Shown here: positions 18,361 to 26,393 of the stretch, one piece after another
How the letters are laid out: each line of letters opens with the position of its first letter
Position numbering within the stretch: the first letter of the stretch is position 1
DNA from: JABDKJ01 sp964609215
Lineage (GTDB): Bacteria > Bacteroidota > Bacteroidia > Flavobacteriales_D > JABDKJ01
Direction: 5' to 3'
Length of the DNA: 64,000 nucleotides
Assembly: GCA_964609215.1 (NCBI GenBank)
Contig: CAZSQZ010000004.1
Span: 186,001 to 250,000 of the forward strand
The notes under the pieces: model-generated
Database searches by the model: none
What the model saw: only the letters and a program-made list of their open reading frames with translations
Told to the model about the DNA's origin: nothing
Translations under genes and position numbers: made by a program

Positions 18361-18957
18361 ATGAAAAAAATTTTCACATTACTTGTTGTTCTAGGTATTA
18401 CTACAACAGCGTTTTCTCAATATGCAAATGGTGCAGCAAAGTTTAATTTGTTTGGAGTTGCTGTTGGTCAGTTTCAATTTGGATATGAGCACGCTTTGAA
18501 TGAAAATTCATCTGTTCAGTTATCTGCTGGTATTATAAGCAGAACTTGGGATGGAGGTATTGATTTTGGAGGTCTTTCTAGCTCTTTTGAGCAAAAGAAT
18601 TCAGGATTCATTGTTATTCCTGAGTACAGATACTATTTCGCTGGAGAGGCTTTAAAAGGAGTATATGCCGGTGCTTTTGCAAGATTTAGATCTTTGGGTA
18701 TTGACTATACAACTACGACTGGTTCAGATGCTGTTACTTCTGAGTTCTCAAGAACTGCAGTTGGAGGTGGAGCAATTTTAGGTTATCAATTTATAATTTC
18801 CGATAAAGTTCTTATTGATCTTTTTCTAGGCCCACAATTCAAATCTGTAAGCACGGAAGTAGATGCAAACGGAGATGATTTTGATCTAAATATTTTAGAA
18901 GGTGAATCTGATGGTTTTGGAATTCGTTTCGGTTTAAATTTTGGAATCGTACTCTAA
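18361..18957 (+). CDS. Outer-membrane beta-barrel protein (DUF3575-like)
   Basis: From the ATG at 18361 the product has 198 residues with a signal peptide MKKIFTLLVVLGITTTAFSQ. The rest is alternating, aromatic- and glycine-rich strand sequence (NLFGVAVGQFQFGYEHAL, GFIVIPEYRYYF, AGAFARFRSLGIDY, AILGYQFIISDKVLIDLFLGPQFK, FGIRFGLNFGIVL), typical of an 8-stranded barrel and of the DUF3575 group. An upstream in-frame start at 18292 lies before the promoter and would bury the signal peptide. It is followed by a strong terminator. No specific function can be given. Confidence 0.85.
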   Translation: MKKIFTLLVVLGITTTAFSQYANGAAKFNLFGVAVGQFQFGYEHALNENSSVQLSAGIISRTWDGGIDFGGLSSSFEQKNSGFIVIPEYRYYFAGEALKGVYAGAFARFRSLGIDYTTTTGSDAVTSEFSRTAVGGGAILGYQFIISDKVLIDLFLGPQFKSVSTEVDANGDDFDLNILEGESDGFGIRFGLNFGIVL

Positions 18958-18981
18958 TAAAGAATCATTATTAAAAGATTG

Positions 18982-19008
18982 AAAACCCCGCTTAAGCGGG
19001 GTTTTTTT
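18982..19008 (+). terminator. Rho-independent terminator
   Basis: A perfect 10-bp stem AAAACCCCGC / GCGGGGTTTT with a TTAA loop, extending into seven Ts in total, lies 24 bp after the 18361-18957 gene. Confidence 0.92.
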
Positions 19009-19086
19009 ATGCATAATTTTTCTTCGGCATAGAAATTGCAAAATGTGCCTTGTTCTCTTTAAAAACAATTAAATAGGACATTTAAC

Positions 19087-19110
19087 TATATTTGTTTCAG
19101 CTTATAAGCT
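19087..19110 (+). promoter_or_regulatory. -7 box and palindrome upstream of the OmpA cluster
   Basis: A perfect -7 box TATATTTG (19087-19094) is followed at the expected transcription start by a 12-bp palindrome AGCTTATAAGCT (19099-19110). No convincing -33 element is visible. The gene starts at 19120, so the leader is short. The palindrome could bind a regulator or be chance. Confidence 0.5.
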
Positions 19111-19119
19111 TATAGAATT

Positions 19120-20295
19120 ATGAATAAAATACTAACTATTCTTTTCCTTGTCGCAATTTCAACAAGTGCTTTCGCACAAAAAGACAAAAAAGGAGAAGCC
19201 GAAGATGGAGATAAGAACTTGATAAAGAATGCAAGTTTTGAAGACAATAACGGTAAGATCAAGAAATTGGGCCAAATAGATTACGCAGATGAGTGGAATA
19301 AAACCACTAAAATAAAGTCTGATTTATTTATTAAATCTTCGGAATATCCAGAAATCAATATTCCAGAAAATTTTTACGGAAAAGCGAGTCCAAGTAATGG
19401 AAAGTCCTATGCAGGATTTATTGCCTATACAAAACAATATAAGACGCAAAAGAGCTACATGACAACCGAGCTCAAAAAATCTTTAACAAAAGGTGCCAGG
19501 TACTGCTTTAGAATGGATGTTAGTTTAAGTGATTTATCAAAATACGCTTGTAATAATATTGGAGTTAGTATTAATAAAAAGGATCCAAGAGACCCAGAGA
19601 GTAAGACGGATATCTTGGATGCAAACAGAATTGTGACAAGCACCAATGCGGTTATTTCTGAAATGAACGGTTGGGAAACTATATGCGTTCCATTTACTGC
19701 TAAGGGTTCTGAAAAATATTTATCGGTTGGAAATTTTGCTCCGGAAAAAGACACTTTTGCAAAAAAGGTAGATACTCCAGAGGGCGAAAGCAGGGATCAA
19801 ATATTGATGGCTTACTACTACGTTGATAATCTAGAACTCATTCCTATTTCTAAAGATTCTGAATGCTCTTGCGAAAGAGATAAAACAGAAGGCCCAAATA
19901 TTGTTTACAGCAGTTCTTCTGCATTTGATGAAAATGCAAGTAATGAAGAAAAAATTAAATCAAGTACTGTTTATTTTTATCCCAATAAATCTGAATTGAC
20001 AGGAGCCGCTATGGCCAGCCTGGATATTTTAGCGGAATTACTTTCGGAGAATGCAAAAATTGAACTTACAGTAGAAGGACACATGGATGATAAAGAGGAT
20101 AATAAATCATCAGAAAGAGATTACTATCAAGATATTTCCAAAGATAGATCGAATGCGGTTATCGATTATCTAGTTTCTAAAGGTGTAGATAAGTCTAGGT
20201 TAACTATAAAGGCCTACAAGAATACTAAACCGGTTTCTAAAATTCCTTCTCCACTAAATATGGCTAAGAATAGAAGAGTGGAATTTAAGATGTAA
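19120..20295 (+). CDS. OmpA-family outer-membrane protein with PSFE-type N-terminal domain (copy 1)
   Basis: The 391-residue protein has a signal peptide (to STSAFAQ). Residues ~33-240 form a beta-rich domain that starts NLIKNASFED and ends around YYYVDNLELIPI, the same domain found in the next two genes and in the genes at 38915 and 57317. Residues ~275-391 form an OmpA-like peptidoglycan-binding domain (VEGHMDD, DRSNAVIDYLVSKGVDKSRL, AKNRRVEFKM). The usual GHTD reads GHMD here. OmpA proteins tether the outer membrane to peptidoglycan. It is the first of three tandem paralogues, 71 bp ahead of the second. Confidence 0.9.
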   Translation: MNKILTILFLVAISTSAFAQKDKKGEAEDGDKNLIKNASFEDNNGKIKKLGQIDYADEWNKTTKIKSDLFIKSSEYPEINIPENFYGKASPSNGKSYAGFIAYTKQYKTQKSYMTTELKKSLTKGARYCFRMDVSLSDLSKYACNNIGVSINKKDPRDPESKTDILDANRIVTSTNAVISEMNGWETICVPFTAKGSEKYLSVGNFAPEKDTFAKKVDTPEGESRDQILMAYYYVDNLELIPISKDSECSCERDKTEGPNIVYSSSSAFDENASNEEKIKSSTVYFYPNKSELTGAAMASLDILAELLSENAKIELTVEGHMDDKEDNKSSERDYYQDISKDRSNAVIDYLVSKGVDKSRLTIKAYKNTKPVSKIPSPLNMAKNRRVEFKM

Positions 20296-20366
20296 CTATT
20301 CTGACTTTATTTGTTAATACTATAAGCACAATTAGCTAGGCATTTTAAATGCTTAAATATGAATAT

Positions 20367-21500
20367 ATGAGATTTTGTTGGCTTATAGGAGTTCTCATTC
20401 TTTCAACAAATTTGATAAATGCTCAAAATTTGATTGAGAATGCCAGTTTTGAAAAAAGAAAACATTGCCCTGTAGGTATTAATCAAAGTAGCCTAAGCCT
20501 AATTAAAAATTGGAATCAAGCTTCTAAGGGAACTTCAGATTATTTCAATGAATGCAGCGAAAAAGTTGGGGTTCCTGAAAACATATTTGGGTCTGAACAA
20601 GCTAAAGATGGAGTCTCCTATATTGGCTTAGTTTCCTTTTCTCCTTCTAGAGGAAACTATAGAGAATACATGCAGACGAAACTAACTGAACCCTTAAAGA
20701 AAGGTCAGCTATACTGTGTTGAATTTTACGCTTCTCTTGCAGATCATTCACAGTTTTTTATAGATGGATTGGGAATTCATTTTTCAAAGAATAAAGTCAA
20801 AGCACAAAATGATAAGTTTATTCCGGTAAAGGCACAAATTAATAATCCGAGTAAAAATTATCTGGATAATTCGAACGGCTGGACATTATTAAGTGATGTT
20901 TTTGAAGCTCAGGGTGGAGAACAATTCGCCACCATTGGGAACTTCCTCAGAGACGGAGATATTAAAATAAGACAAAGAAATATTGAAGAACTTAAAAATG
21001 CGAATCACGACTATGCATACTATTATATAGATGCGTTAAATGTAAAACCTATTAATGCAAAAGAGGATTGTTCCTGCACATTTGAACTAGCAAAAAAGGA
21101 ACTAGCAGATAGTTCTAATTATAAAGAGGAAGATTATAAGAATGTAAGTATTGAAACTGTACTTTTTGATTTTGACGAAATCACTATTTCTAGAAAAGAG
21201 CAGGAAAGGTTGAATGAGGTTATCATATTAATGAAAGACAACCCTTATATTATGCTGGAAGTTGTTGGACATACGGATCTAATTGGAAATGAAGAATATA
21301 ATCAATCCCTTTCTGCTGAAAGAGCAAAAGCTGTAATGGACTTTTTGAAAGATAGAGGAATTGGTAAAGACAGAATTAAAATTAATTACTTTGGCAGTAG
21401 TAAACCCATTGCCAGCAATAAAACGAATGAAGGTCGAGCTAAAAATAGACGTGTGGAATTCCTTATTATTGAAAGGACTTATACTGATTTTAAGCAATAG
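20367..21500 (+). CDS. OmpA-family outer-membrane protein with PSFE-type N-terminal domain (copy 2)
   Basis: I start at the ATG at 20367 (MRFCWLIGVLILSTNLINAQ, a compact signal peptide); an ATG six codons earlier is possible. Residues ~20-240 are the shared N-terminal domain (NLIENASFEKRKHCPVG, GTSDYFNECSEKVGVPENIFG, YIGLVSF, YREYMQTKLTEPLKKGQLYCVEFYASLADHS, YYYIDALNVKPI). The C-terminal OmpA domain is canonical: VLFDFDEI, VVGHTDLIGNEEYNQSLSAERAKAVMDFLKDRGI, AKNRRVEFLI. It probably links the surface domain to peptidoglycan. The third paralogue's start overlaps its 3' end. Confidence 0.9.
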   Translation: MRFCWLIGVLILSTNLINAQNLIENASFEKRKHCPVGINQSSLSLIKNWNQASKGTSDYFNECSEKVGVPENIFGSEQAKDGVSYIGLVSFSPSRGNYREYMQTKLTEPLKKGQLYCVEFYASLADHSQFFIDGLGIHFSKNKVKAQNDKFIPVKAQINNPSKNYLDNSNGWTLLSDVFEAQGGEQFATIGNFLRDGDIKIRQRNIEELKNANHDYAYYYIDALNVKPINAKEDCSCTFELAKKELADSSNYKEEDYKNVSIETVLFDFDEITISRKEQERLNEVIILMKDNPYIMLEVVGHTDLIGNEEYNQSLSAERAKAVMDFLKDRGIGKDRIKINYFGSSKPIASNKTNEGRAKNRRVEFLIIERTYTDFKQ

Positions 21501-22653
21501 TTTTCTTTTTATTCAAAGCTCCTTCTCTCAAAATCTTATTCCTAATCCGGGTTTCGAAGAATTATTTATTTCAGATGAATTTCAATGGGTTCAACCCATC
21601 AATCAGTTTTATCATTGGGAACAAAATTCCAGAGGAATGGGAAATTCTCATAATGGTAAGTTCTTCAACGGAATTTGCATGTACAACTGGCATCCTTGCG
21701 AATACCTGAGTATTAAACTAAGTGAGCCTTTGGTCAAGGACAGCAGCTACCACCTAAGCACATGGTTGAGAATAGCTTCATTTAAAGCTAAAGGTCATCA
21801 ACACATGTATAAAATTGGTGCTTATTTCTCTGATAAAGCTATTAATACCAGAAGAAAGTTTGTGATGAATAATACTCCTCAGGCCTTTTTTAATATTCCA
21901 GACTCCCTCGACAAATCTGACTGGAATGAAGTAGAAGCTACATTCACGGCTACTGGAAATGAAGAATATCTTACCATAGGATACTTTCCTGCATTATACT
22001 TTAGCAAGGAGGAAATGAAAAACTACATTCCACCTAAAGATTCTACACTTACTGCTCTCGCAGAAAAATCAAAAGGAAAAAGTCGCAAGAAGAAAAAAAA
22101 GAAAAAATACAAGGAAAAAGACCTTGCAGAGTTTAGAAGGTTGGTTAACCAAAAAGTAAATTCTGAAAGATCAGCTCCTAAGCCTGTTTCCTCATTTGGC
22201 CAATTTACTTTGCGCTATTACTTCGATGATTTTTGCCTCGCTCAAATACAGTCTGATGGAACTTATTCTTGTCAAGAAAATAGCACTGAATTTAACATAA
22301 GCGATAACCAGACCTTTCGATTAAACAGAGTCTATTTTGAAACTGGAGAAGCGACACTAATTGATAGTTCATTCTATGAATTAGATCGGTTGAGCTTCTT
22401 TCTTAGTTTCAAACCTGACATTCAAATAAAGATCATAGGTCATACTGATAACATAGGTAAGGAAAAAGAAAATCTCAAGCTCTCTGAGAAACGTGCAAAA
22501 GCAGTATATGATTACTTAACTGCAAAAGGATTGAAGGAAGAAAGAATTAGTTTTGAGGGAAGGGGCGAAAGCGAGCCTCTAGGGAATAATGAAACTCCAG
22601 AAGGTAGATTTATAAATAGACGTGTAGAGTTTCAGATAATAAGTGAAAACTAA
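21469..22653 (+). CDS. OmpA-family outer-membrane protein with PSFE-type N-terminal domain (copy 3)
   Basis: No ATG gives a plausible start; the TTG at 21469 yields MKGLILILSNSFLFIQSSFSQ, a clear signal peptide, and overlaps the upstream gene by 32 bp, suggesting translational coupling. The N-terminal domain begins NLIPNPGFEELF and ends RYYFDDFCLAQI. It is interrupted around residues 200-215 by a lysine-rich insertion (GKSRKKKKKKKYKEKD) encoded by an A-rich tract with an A8 run. The OmpA domain is canonical (IIGHTDNIGKEKENLKLSEKRAKAVYDYL, NRRVEFQI). The ATG at 21361 would extend the protein across 140 bp of the previous gene and spoil the signal peptide. Confidence 0.85.
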   Translation: MKGLILILSNSFLFIQSSFSQNLIPNPGFEELFISDEFQWVQPINQFYHWEQNSRGMGNSHNGKFFNGICMYNWHPCEYLSIKLSEPLVKDSSYHLSTWLRIASFKAKGHQHMYKIGAYFSDKAINTRRKFVMNNTPQAFFNIPDSLDKSDWNEVEATFTATGNEEYLTIGYFPALYFSKEEMKNYIPPKDSTLTALAEKSKGKSRKKKKKKKYKEKDLAEFRRLVNQKVNSERSAPKPVSSFGQFTLRYYFDDFCLAQIQSDGTYSCQENSTEFNISDNQTFRLNRVYFETGEATLIDSSFYELDRLSFFLSFKPDIQIKIIGHTDNIGKEKENLKLSEKRAKAVYDYLTAKGLKEERISFEGRGESEPLGNNETPEGRFINRRVEFQIISEN

Positions 22654-22694
22654 AAAAAGAGCCAATCAAAATTCATATTCTATCGATTGGCTCT
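22651..22694 (-). terminator. Rho-independent terminator of the 22747-23406 gene
   Basis: A 10-bp perfect stem AGAGCCAATC (22658-22667) / GATTGGCTCT (22685-22694) with a 17-nt loop is followed, on the minus strand, by seven Ts. On the plus strand no T-run follows, so it serves the minus-strand gene although it also ends next to the OmpA copy 3 stop codon. Confidence 0.8.
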
Positions 22695-22746
22695 ATGCTA
22701 TACACCTACTATTTCTTCTACGAAAAAAAAATCAGTTTCTGAGTTT

Positions 22747-23400
22747 CTAAAATCTATAGCCAATATTAAAACCTACTCTAAGATCTATGGTACCCAATGT
22801 CTCCAAACCAGAAGAGCGTTTAGAAGATTGCTCAGCTGCTACACTTGGATTATCAAATTTGGTATTTTCCGAAATTTCACGGCCAAGAGCCAGCATTGTT
22901 TCAAAAGTTAATCCTGTCGGATTTGACCATTTTCTACCGAAACTAATCCCGAAAGCAACTCTTTGGGTGGTGGCTTTAACATTATAAACTGTTTGACTGC
23001 TATTGCTTGTCTGGTTATAGATGTTGTAATCACCAATATTGACTATGTTCGAATATCTGATATATGGAGCAGCAAAATTTCTATTCGGATTCAAATTAGG
23101 AGAAAAGTATAATCTATACTCTGGAACAATATCCACCCGTTTATAATCAGTTATAAGATTTGATCTGGAAATTCTTCTAATTATAATCCCAATCGATTGA
23201 TATTCTTTTGTATCCATCTCATAACCAATTGAATATCCTCTTACTATAAAATCAATAAAGTTTGTTCTTATTTCATGCTTGGTATCCTTCTTGACCGATC
23301 CAAAATACTGTTCTAGTTCGCTTTTATCATTTTCTATCTGGGAAAAAGCACTCATACCAGCAAAAACACAAAATGCTATAATTATCATTCTCTTTTTCAT
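22747..23400 (-). CDS. Outer-membrane beta-barrel protein (DUF3575-like)
   Basis: The product (~217 residues from MKKRMIIIAFCVFAG) has a signal peptide ending MSAFSQ. The body shows barrel-like strands (FIDFIVRGYSIGYEMD, YQSIGIIIRRIS, VDIVPEYRLYF, QRVAFGISFGRKW, IDLRVGFNIGYRF). The start may instead be the ATG at 23406 two codons upstream. It is divergent from the HTH regulator gene; a perfect -7 box TAAATTTG on the minus strand lies at 23427-23434. The arrangement suggests that the regulator may control it. Cargo and function unknown. Confidence 0.8.
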   Translation of the reverse strand: MKKRMIIIAFCVFAGMSAFSQIENDKSELEQYFGSVKKDTKHEIRTNFIDFIVRGYSIGYEMDTKEYQSIGIIIRRISRSNLITDYKRVDIVPEYRLYFSPNLNPNRNFAAPYIRYSNIVNIGDYNIYNQTSNSSQTVYNVKATTQRVAFGISFGRKWSNPTGLTFETMLALGREISENTKFDNPSVAAEQSSKRSSGLETLGTIDLRVGFNIGYRF

Positions 23401-23426
23401 AATCACTCTTTGAAAATTTATACCTA

Positions 23427-23434
23427 CAAATTTA
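23427..23434 (-). promoter_or_regulatory. -7 box of the 22747-23400 gene (TAAATTTG)
   Basis: A perfect TAnnTTTG on the minus strand, 27 bp before the ATG at 23400. Its -33 region is occupied by the TTTATAAAC direct repeats at 23451-23471. Confidence 0.55.
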
Positions 23435-23450
23435 TCTCGATGTTGTACTA

Positions 23451-23471
23451 TTTATAAACTAATTTATAAAC
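23451..23471. repeat. Two 9-bp direct repeats TTTATAAAC with 12-bp period (operator candidates)
   Basis: Two identical copies of TTTATAAAC (23451-23459 and 23463-23471) are spaced 12 bp start to start, each itself holding the palindrome TTTATAAA. They cover the -33 region of the minus-strand promoter in the divergent gap between a barrel gene and an HTH gene. Confidence 0.5.
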
Positions 23472-23485
23472 GAGCAATACAATAG

Positions 23486-23515
23486 TTTACATATTGTAAA
23501 TTATTGGTATGTTTG
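23486..23515 (+). promoter_or_regulatory. Promoter and embedded palindrome of the HTH regulator gene
   Basis: The -7 box TATGTTTG (23508-23515) is perfect; TTTA (23486-23489) 18 bp upstream serves as a -33. The inverted repeat TTTAC-N5-GTAAA (23486-23500) overlaps the -33 element and spacer, the classic position of a repressor operator. Since the -7 box contains the ATG at 23509, translation must start later, at 23530. Confidence 0.6.
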
Positions 23516-23529
23516 TATTTGTAGTTATC

Positions 23530-24504
23530 ATGAAAAGCGGCCAAGTTGATATTCAACTAAAATTTTTCTCTTACCTGTTTAATATTTTTGGAAAGGAAAG
23601 AGTCTTCAGTGAGATAAAAGAAATTCTACACTTACAGCGTGGAGCTATTTACAAAAGAATAAATGGTGACACTGCGCTAACAAGCGAAGAGCTCTACAAA
23701 ATTTCAAGGCATTTCAAAATATCCCTAGACACAGCTTTGGGCAACAATCCTTTTTTTTCATTTACACATCCATTTATTGGTTTAAAAGAAAGTGTGGAGT
23801 TTCTAGACGTTTTTAAGTTTTACCTTAAACCAATGATATATCAGGAGAGTAATGAATTGATATATCTAGCTAACGAATTACCCGTTTTTTATTACCTGGC
23901 CTATCCAGAAATTTTCAATTTTCAAACGGGTATTTGGGATTACAAAAAAGGAATGGGCTCTAAATTAAAAATTCCACACAAACATAAGATAAGCTCGGAG
24001 TTAAGTGATTTAAACAGTGCTGTTCAAGCTTATTATAATTCTAATCCAGTTACGGAAATATGGAACTCTACAATGCTTAGCAATCTTTATCAGCAAGTGC
24101 TTTTCTGTATTGGTATTCGGGCATTCGAAAGTCAAAATCAACTGGAAATATTGGTGAACGACATTAATAAAATGCTGAACGATTTAAAGAAAACTGTTGA
24201 GAACAGTGACTCTGGAAATCACAAAATCTATCTCAATGATTTTGGAACTTATTTAAACCTTGTTCTCTACAATCGAAAAGATTTGAAGGCCAGTTTTGTT
24301 GGAATGGACATTCCCCAATTCATGGTTTCACATGATGAAACATTCTATGGTTTTGCAATGGATTGGGTCGATAAAATTAAAGGGCAATCTGTGCTTATTT
24401 CTTCAGGTGGATATCAGAATAAAGAACTGTTCTTTGTTAAGCTCGATAAGGACTTTCAGCAATTCAAAGACAATACTCAAAAATTAAGCTCTCTTTATTA
24501 TTAA
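23530..24504 (+). CDS. HTH-type transcriptional regulator, putative autoregulator
   Basis: From the ATG at 23530 the protein has 324 residues. Residues ~20-65 read as a Cro/C1-like helix-turn-helix (IKEILHLQRGAIYKRINGDTALTSEELYKISRHFKIS). The remaining ~250 residues are of no recognised family, are mixed helical with aromatic-rich strands, and could sense a ligand or mediate dimerisation. The ATG at 23509 is excluded because it lies inside the -7 box. Palindromic sites in its own promoter and in the divergent gene's promoter suggest that it controls both. Regulation of the neighbouring barrel gene is an inference. Confidence 0.75.
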   Translation: MKSGQVDIQLKFFSYLFNIFGKERVFSEIKEILHLQRGAIYKRINGDTALTSEELYKISRHFKISLDTALGNNPFFSFTHPFIGLKESVEFLDVFKFYLKPMIYQESNELIYLANELPVFYYLAYPEIFNFQTGIWDYKKGMGSKLKIPHKHKISSELSDLNSAVQAYYNSNPVTEIWNSTMLSNLYQQVLFCIGIRAFESQNQLEILVNDINKMLNDLKKTVENSDSGNHKIYLNDFGTYLNLVLYNRKDLKASFVGMDIPQFMVSHDETFYGFAMDWVDKIKGQSVLISSGGYQNKELFFVKLDKDFQQFKDNTQKLSSLYY

Positions 24505-24526
24505 GATAATATGTTTAATTTGACCC

Positions 24527-25939
24527 ATGCTTGTTAAAGGAGATAAGAAAACCATTCGCGCATGGATAATGTATGATTGGGCAAATAGTGCCTATGCATT
24601 AACCATAACTTCGGCAGTTTTTCCAATATTCTATGAATTGGTTACCAGCAAGAAAAATGAAGCAGGAGATGTAATTGTTGACTACGCTCAAAATTTGCAT
24701 GGTGTTGCTGGAACCTCTTTGTACTCATATGCTATTGCTGCTGGGTTTTTGCTCACTGCACTTCTTGCACCAATACTTTCTGGAATTGCAGATTATTCCG
24801 ATAACAAAAAACGATTCTTACAATTCTTCTGTTATCTCGGTTCTGCTGCTTGTGCAGGGCTTTATTTCTTTAGTTTTCACAATCTCTGGTTTGGCTTGTT
24901 TTTAATTATGATGGCTTGCGTTGGTTTTAGTGGAAGCCTTATTTTCTATAACGCATATCTACCAGAAATTGCGGAAGAAAAAGACCATGACAGTATTTCT
25001 GCTAAGGGTTTTTCAATGGGTTATATTGGGAGTGTTATTTTGCTCGTTTTCAATTTGGCAATGGTTATGTTTCCTGGAGATCCAGGTTTCAATCTTAAAG
25101 GTATCGATCCTTCTGAAATTGCCTATCTGGGCTTCGAAGGAAAAGATTTAAGTGATGCCTGCAAGGCTATTCAAGCCTTTAAAATATCATGTCTTTCAGT
25201 AGGAATATGGTGGGCTGCTTGGGCACAATGGACGTTCTTAAGGCTTCCAAACAAAGCCTTCGACACGAAAATAACGAACAACATTATATTTAATGGTTAC
25301 AAGGAAATTGCCAAAGTTTGGAAAGAATTGGGAAAAACGGTTAGACTCAAAAGGTATTTAATTGCCTATTTCATTTACAATACCGGAGTACAGACTGTAA
25401 TGTTCATGGCAGCCAATTTTGCAGCTAAGGAAATTAAATCTAAAAATGAATTGGGAGAGGATATCCCCTTCCCTTCTGAAAGTTTGATTATTTCTATTCT
25501 CATTATTCAATTGGTTGGAGTAATCGGAGCATTTTTATTTTCCTACCTATCCAAAAAATTAGGAAACTTAAAAGCCTTAATGATTGCAGTTTGGTTTTGG
25601 GTGCTACTCGTAGTCTTTGCTTATTTCGTTGTTTATGAATATGCTTTTTATGCTTTAGCTGCAGGAGTTGGAATGGTTATGGGTGGGGTTCAAGCATTAT
25701 CGCGATCAACCTATTCTAAATTCTTACCGGAAACCAAAGACCATGCTTCCTATTTTAGTTTTTATAACATGTGTTATTACATAGGAACTGTTGTAGGCAT
25801 GTCATTCTTCGCATTGACATTCGATCTTACCGGAAACATGAGAACCTGTATTGTGCTTATTGGAAGCTTTTTCATAGTTGGTGCTCTTGCATTATTTTTG
25901 GTTCCGCAAAAGGAAGTTGCTGTTACTAAAAATGAATGA
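24527..25939 (+). CDS. MFS transporter of the UMF1 (Atg22-like) family
   Basis: The 470-residue protein has about twelve hydrophobic segments and the family's N-terminal motif WIMYDWANSAYALTI, with GVAGTSLYSYAIAAGFLLTALLAPILSGIADYSDNKKRFL following. GMVMGGVQALSRSTYSKFLPE is the matching conserved motif in the second half. Atg22/UMF1 proteins are thought to export amino acids or other small metabolites; the substrate here is unknown. A -7-like TTAATTTG ends five bases before the ATG, so the transcript may be leaderless. The stop overlaps the next gene by 8 bp. Confidence 0.9.
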   Translation: MLVKGDKKTIRAWIMYDWANSAYALTITSAVFPIFYELVTSKKNEAGDVIVDYAQNLHGVAGTSLYSYAIAAGFLLTALLAPILSGIADYSDNKKRFLQFFCYLGSAACAGLYFFSFHNLWFGLFLIMMACVGFSGSLIFYNAYLPEIAEEKDHDSISAKGFSMGYIGSVILLVFNLAMVMFPGDPGFNLKGIDPSEIAYLGFEGKDLSDACKAIQAFKISCLSVGIWWAAWAQWTFLRLPNKAFDTKITNNIIFNGYKEIAKVWKELGKTVRLKRYLIAYFIYNTGVQTVMFMAANFAAKEIKSKNELGEDIPFPSESLIISILIIQLVGVIGAFLFSYLSKKLGNLKALMIAVWFWVLLVVFAYFVVYEYAFYALAAGVGMVMGGVQALSRSTYSKFLPETKDHASYFSFYNMCYYIGTVVGMSFFALTFDLTGNMRTCIVLIGSFFIVGALALFLVPQKEVAVTKNE

Positions 25940-26393
25940 AGTTGAAATAATAGCGTTTGAAGAAAGGTATGCAAAGGATTTTGCAGATCTCAACTATGAG
26001 TGGATTGACAAATTCTTTGAAATTGAGGATATAGATCGCAAGTATTTAGACAATCCCAATGAAATGATCATTGAAAAAGGTGGGGCTATTTTACTGGCTA
26101 GAAAAAAAGACAAAATCGTGGGAACCGTTTCACTATTGAAAATGGAAAACGATGTGTATGAACTTGCAAAAATGTCCGTTCATCCTTCATTAAGAGGACA
26201 AAAAATCGGGCATAAAATAATGGATGCGTGCATTCTAAAGGCCAAAGAAATGGGGGCCAAAGAAATTCTAATTCTCAGTAGCAGAAAATTAAAAAATGCA
26301 TTGCACCTTTACACTAAGTATGGATTCGTTGATGTGGGTAGTGAAGATGATGACTATAACAGATGTGATATAAGAATGATTTTAAAGCTTTGA
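25932..26393 (+). CDS. GNAT-family N-acetyltransferase
   Basis: The 153-residue protein starts at the ATG at 25932 (MNEVEIIAFEERYAKDF), overlapping the transporter gene by 8 bp; the longer frame from 25878 is an extension into that gene. The acetyl-CoA-binding signature is ELAKMSVHPSLRGQKIGHKIMDACI, with the pattern R-G-Q-K-I-G, followed by LHLYTKYGFVDVG. Substrate unknown. Co-translation with the exporter suggests, without proof, that it acts on the same kind of metabolite. Its end overlaps the convergent DUF5916 gene by 12 bp. Confidence 0.9.
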   Translation: MNEVEIIAFEERYAKDFADLNYEWIDKFFEIEDIDRKYLDNPNEMIIEKGGAILLARKKDKIVGTVSLLKMENDVYELAKMSVHPSLRGQKIGHKIMDACILKAKEMGAKEILILSSRKLKNALHLYTKYGFVDVGSEDDDYNRCDIRMILKL

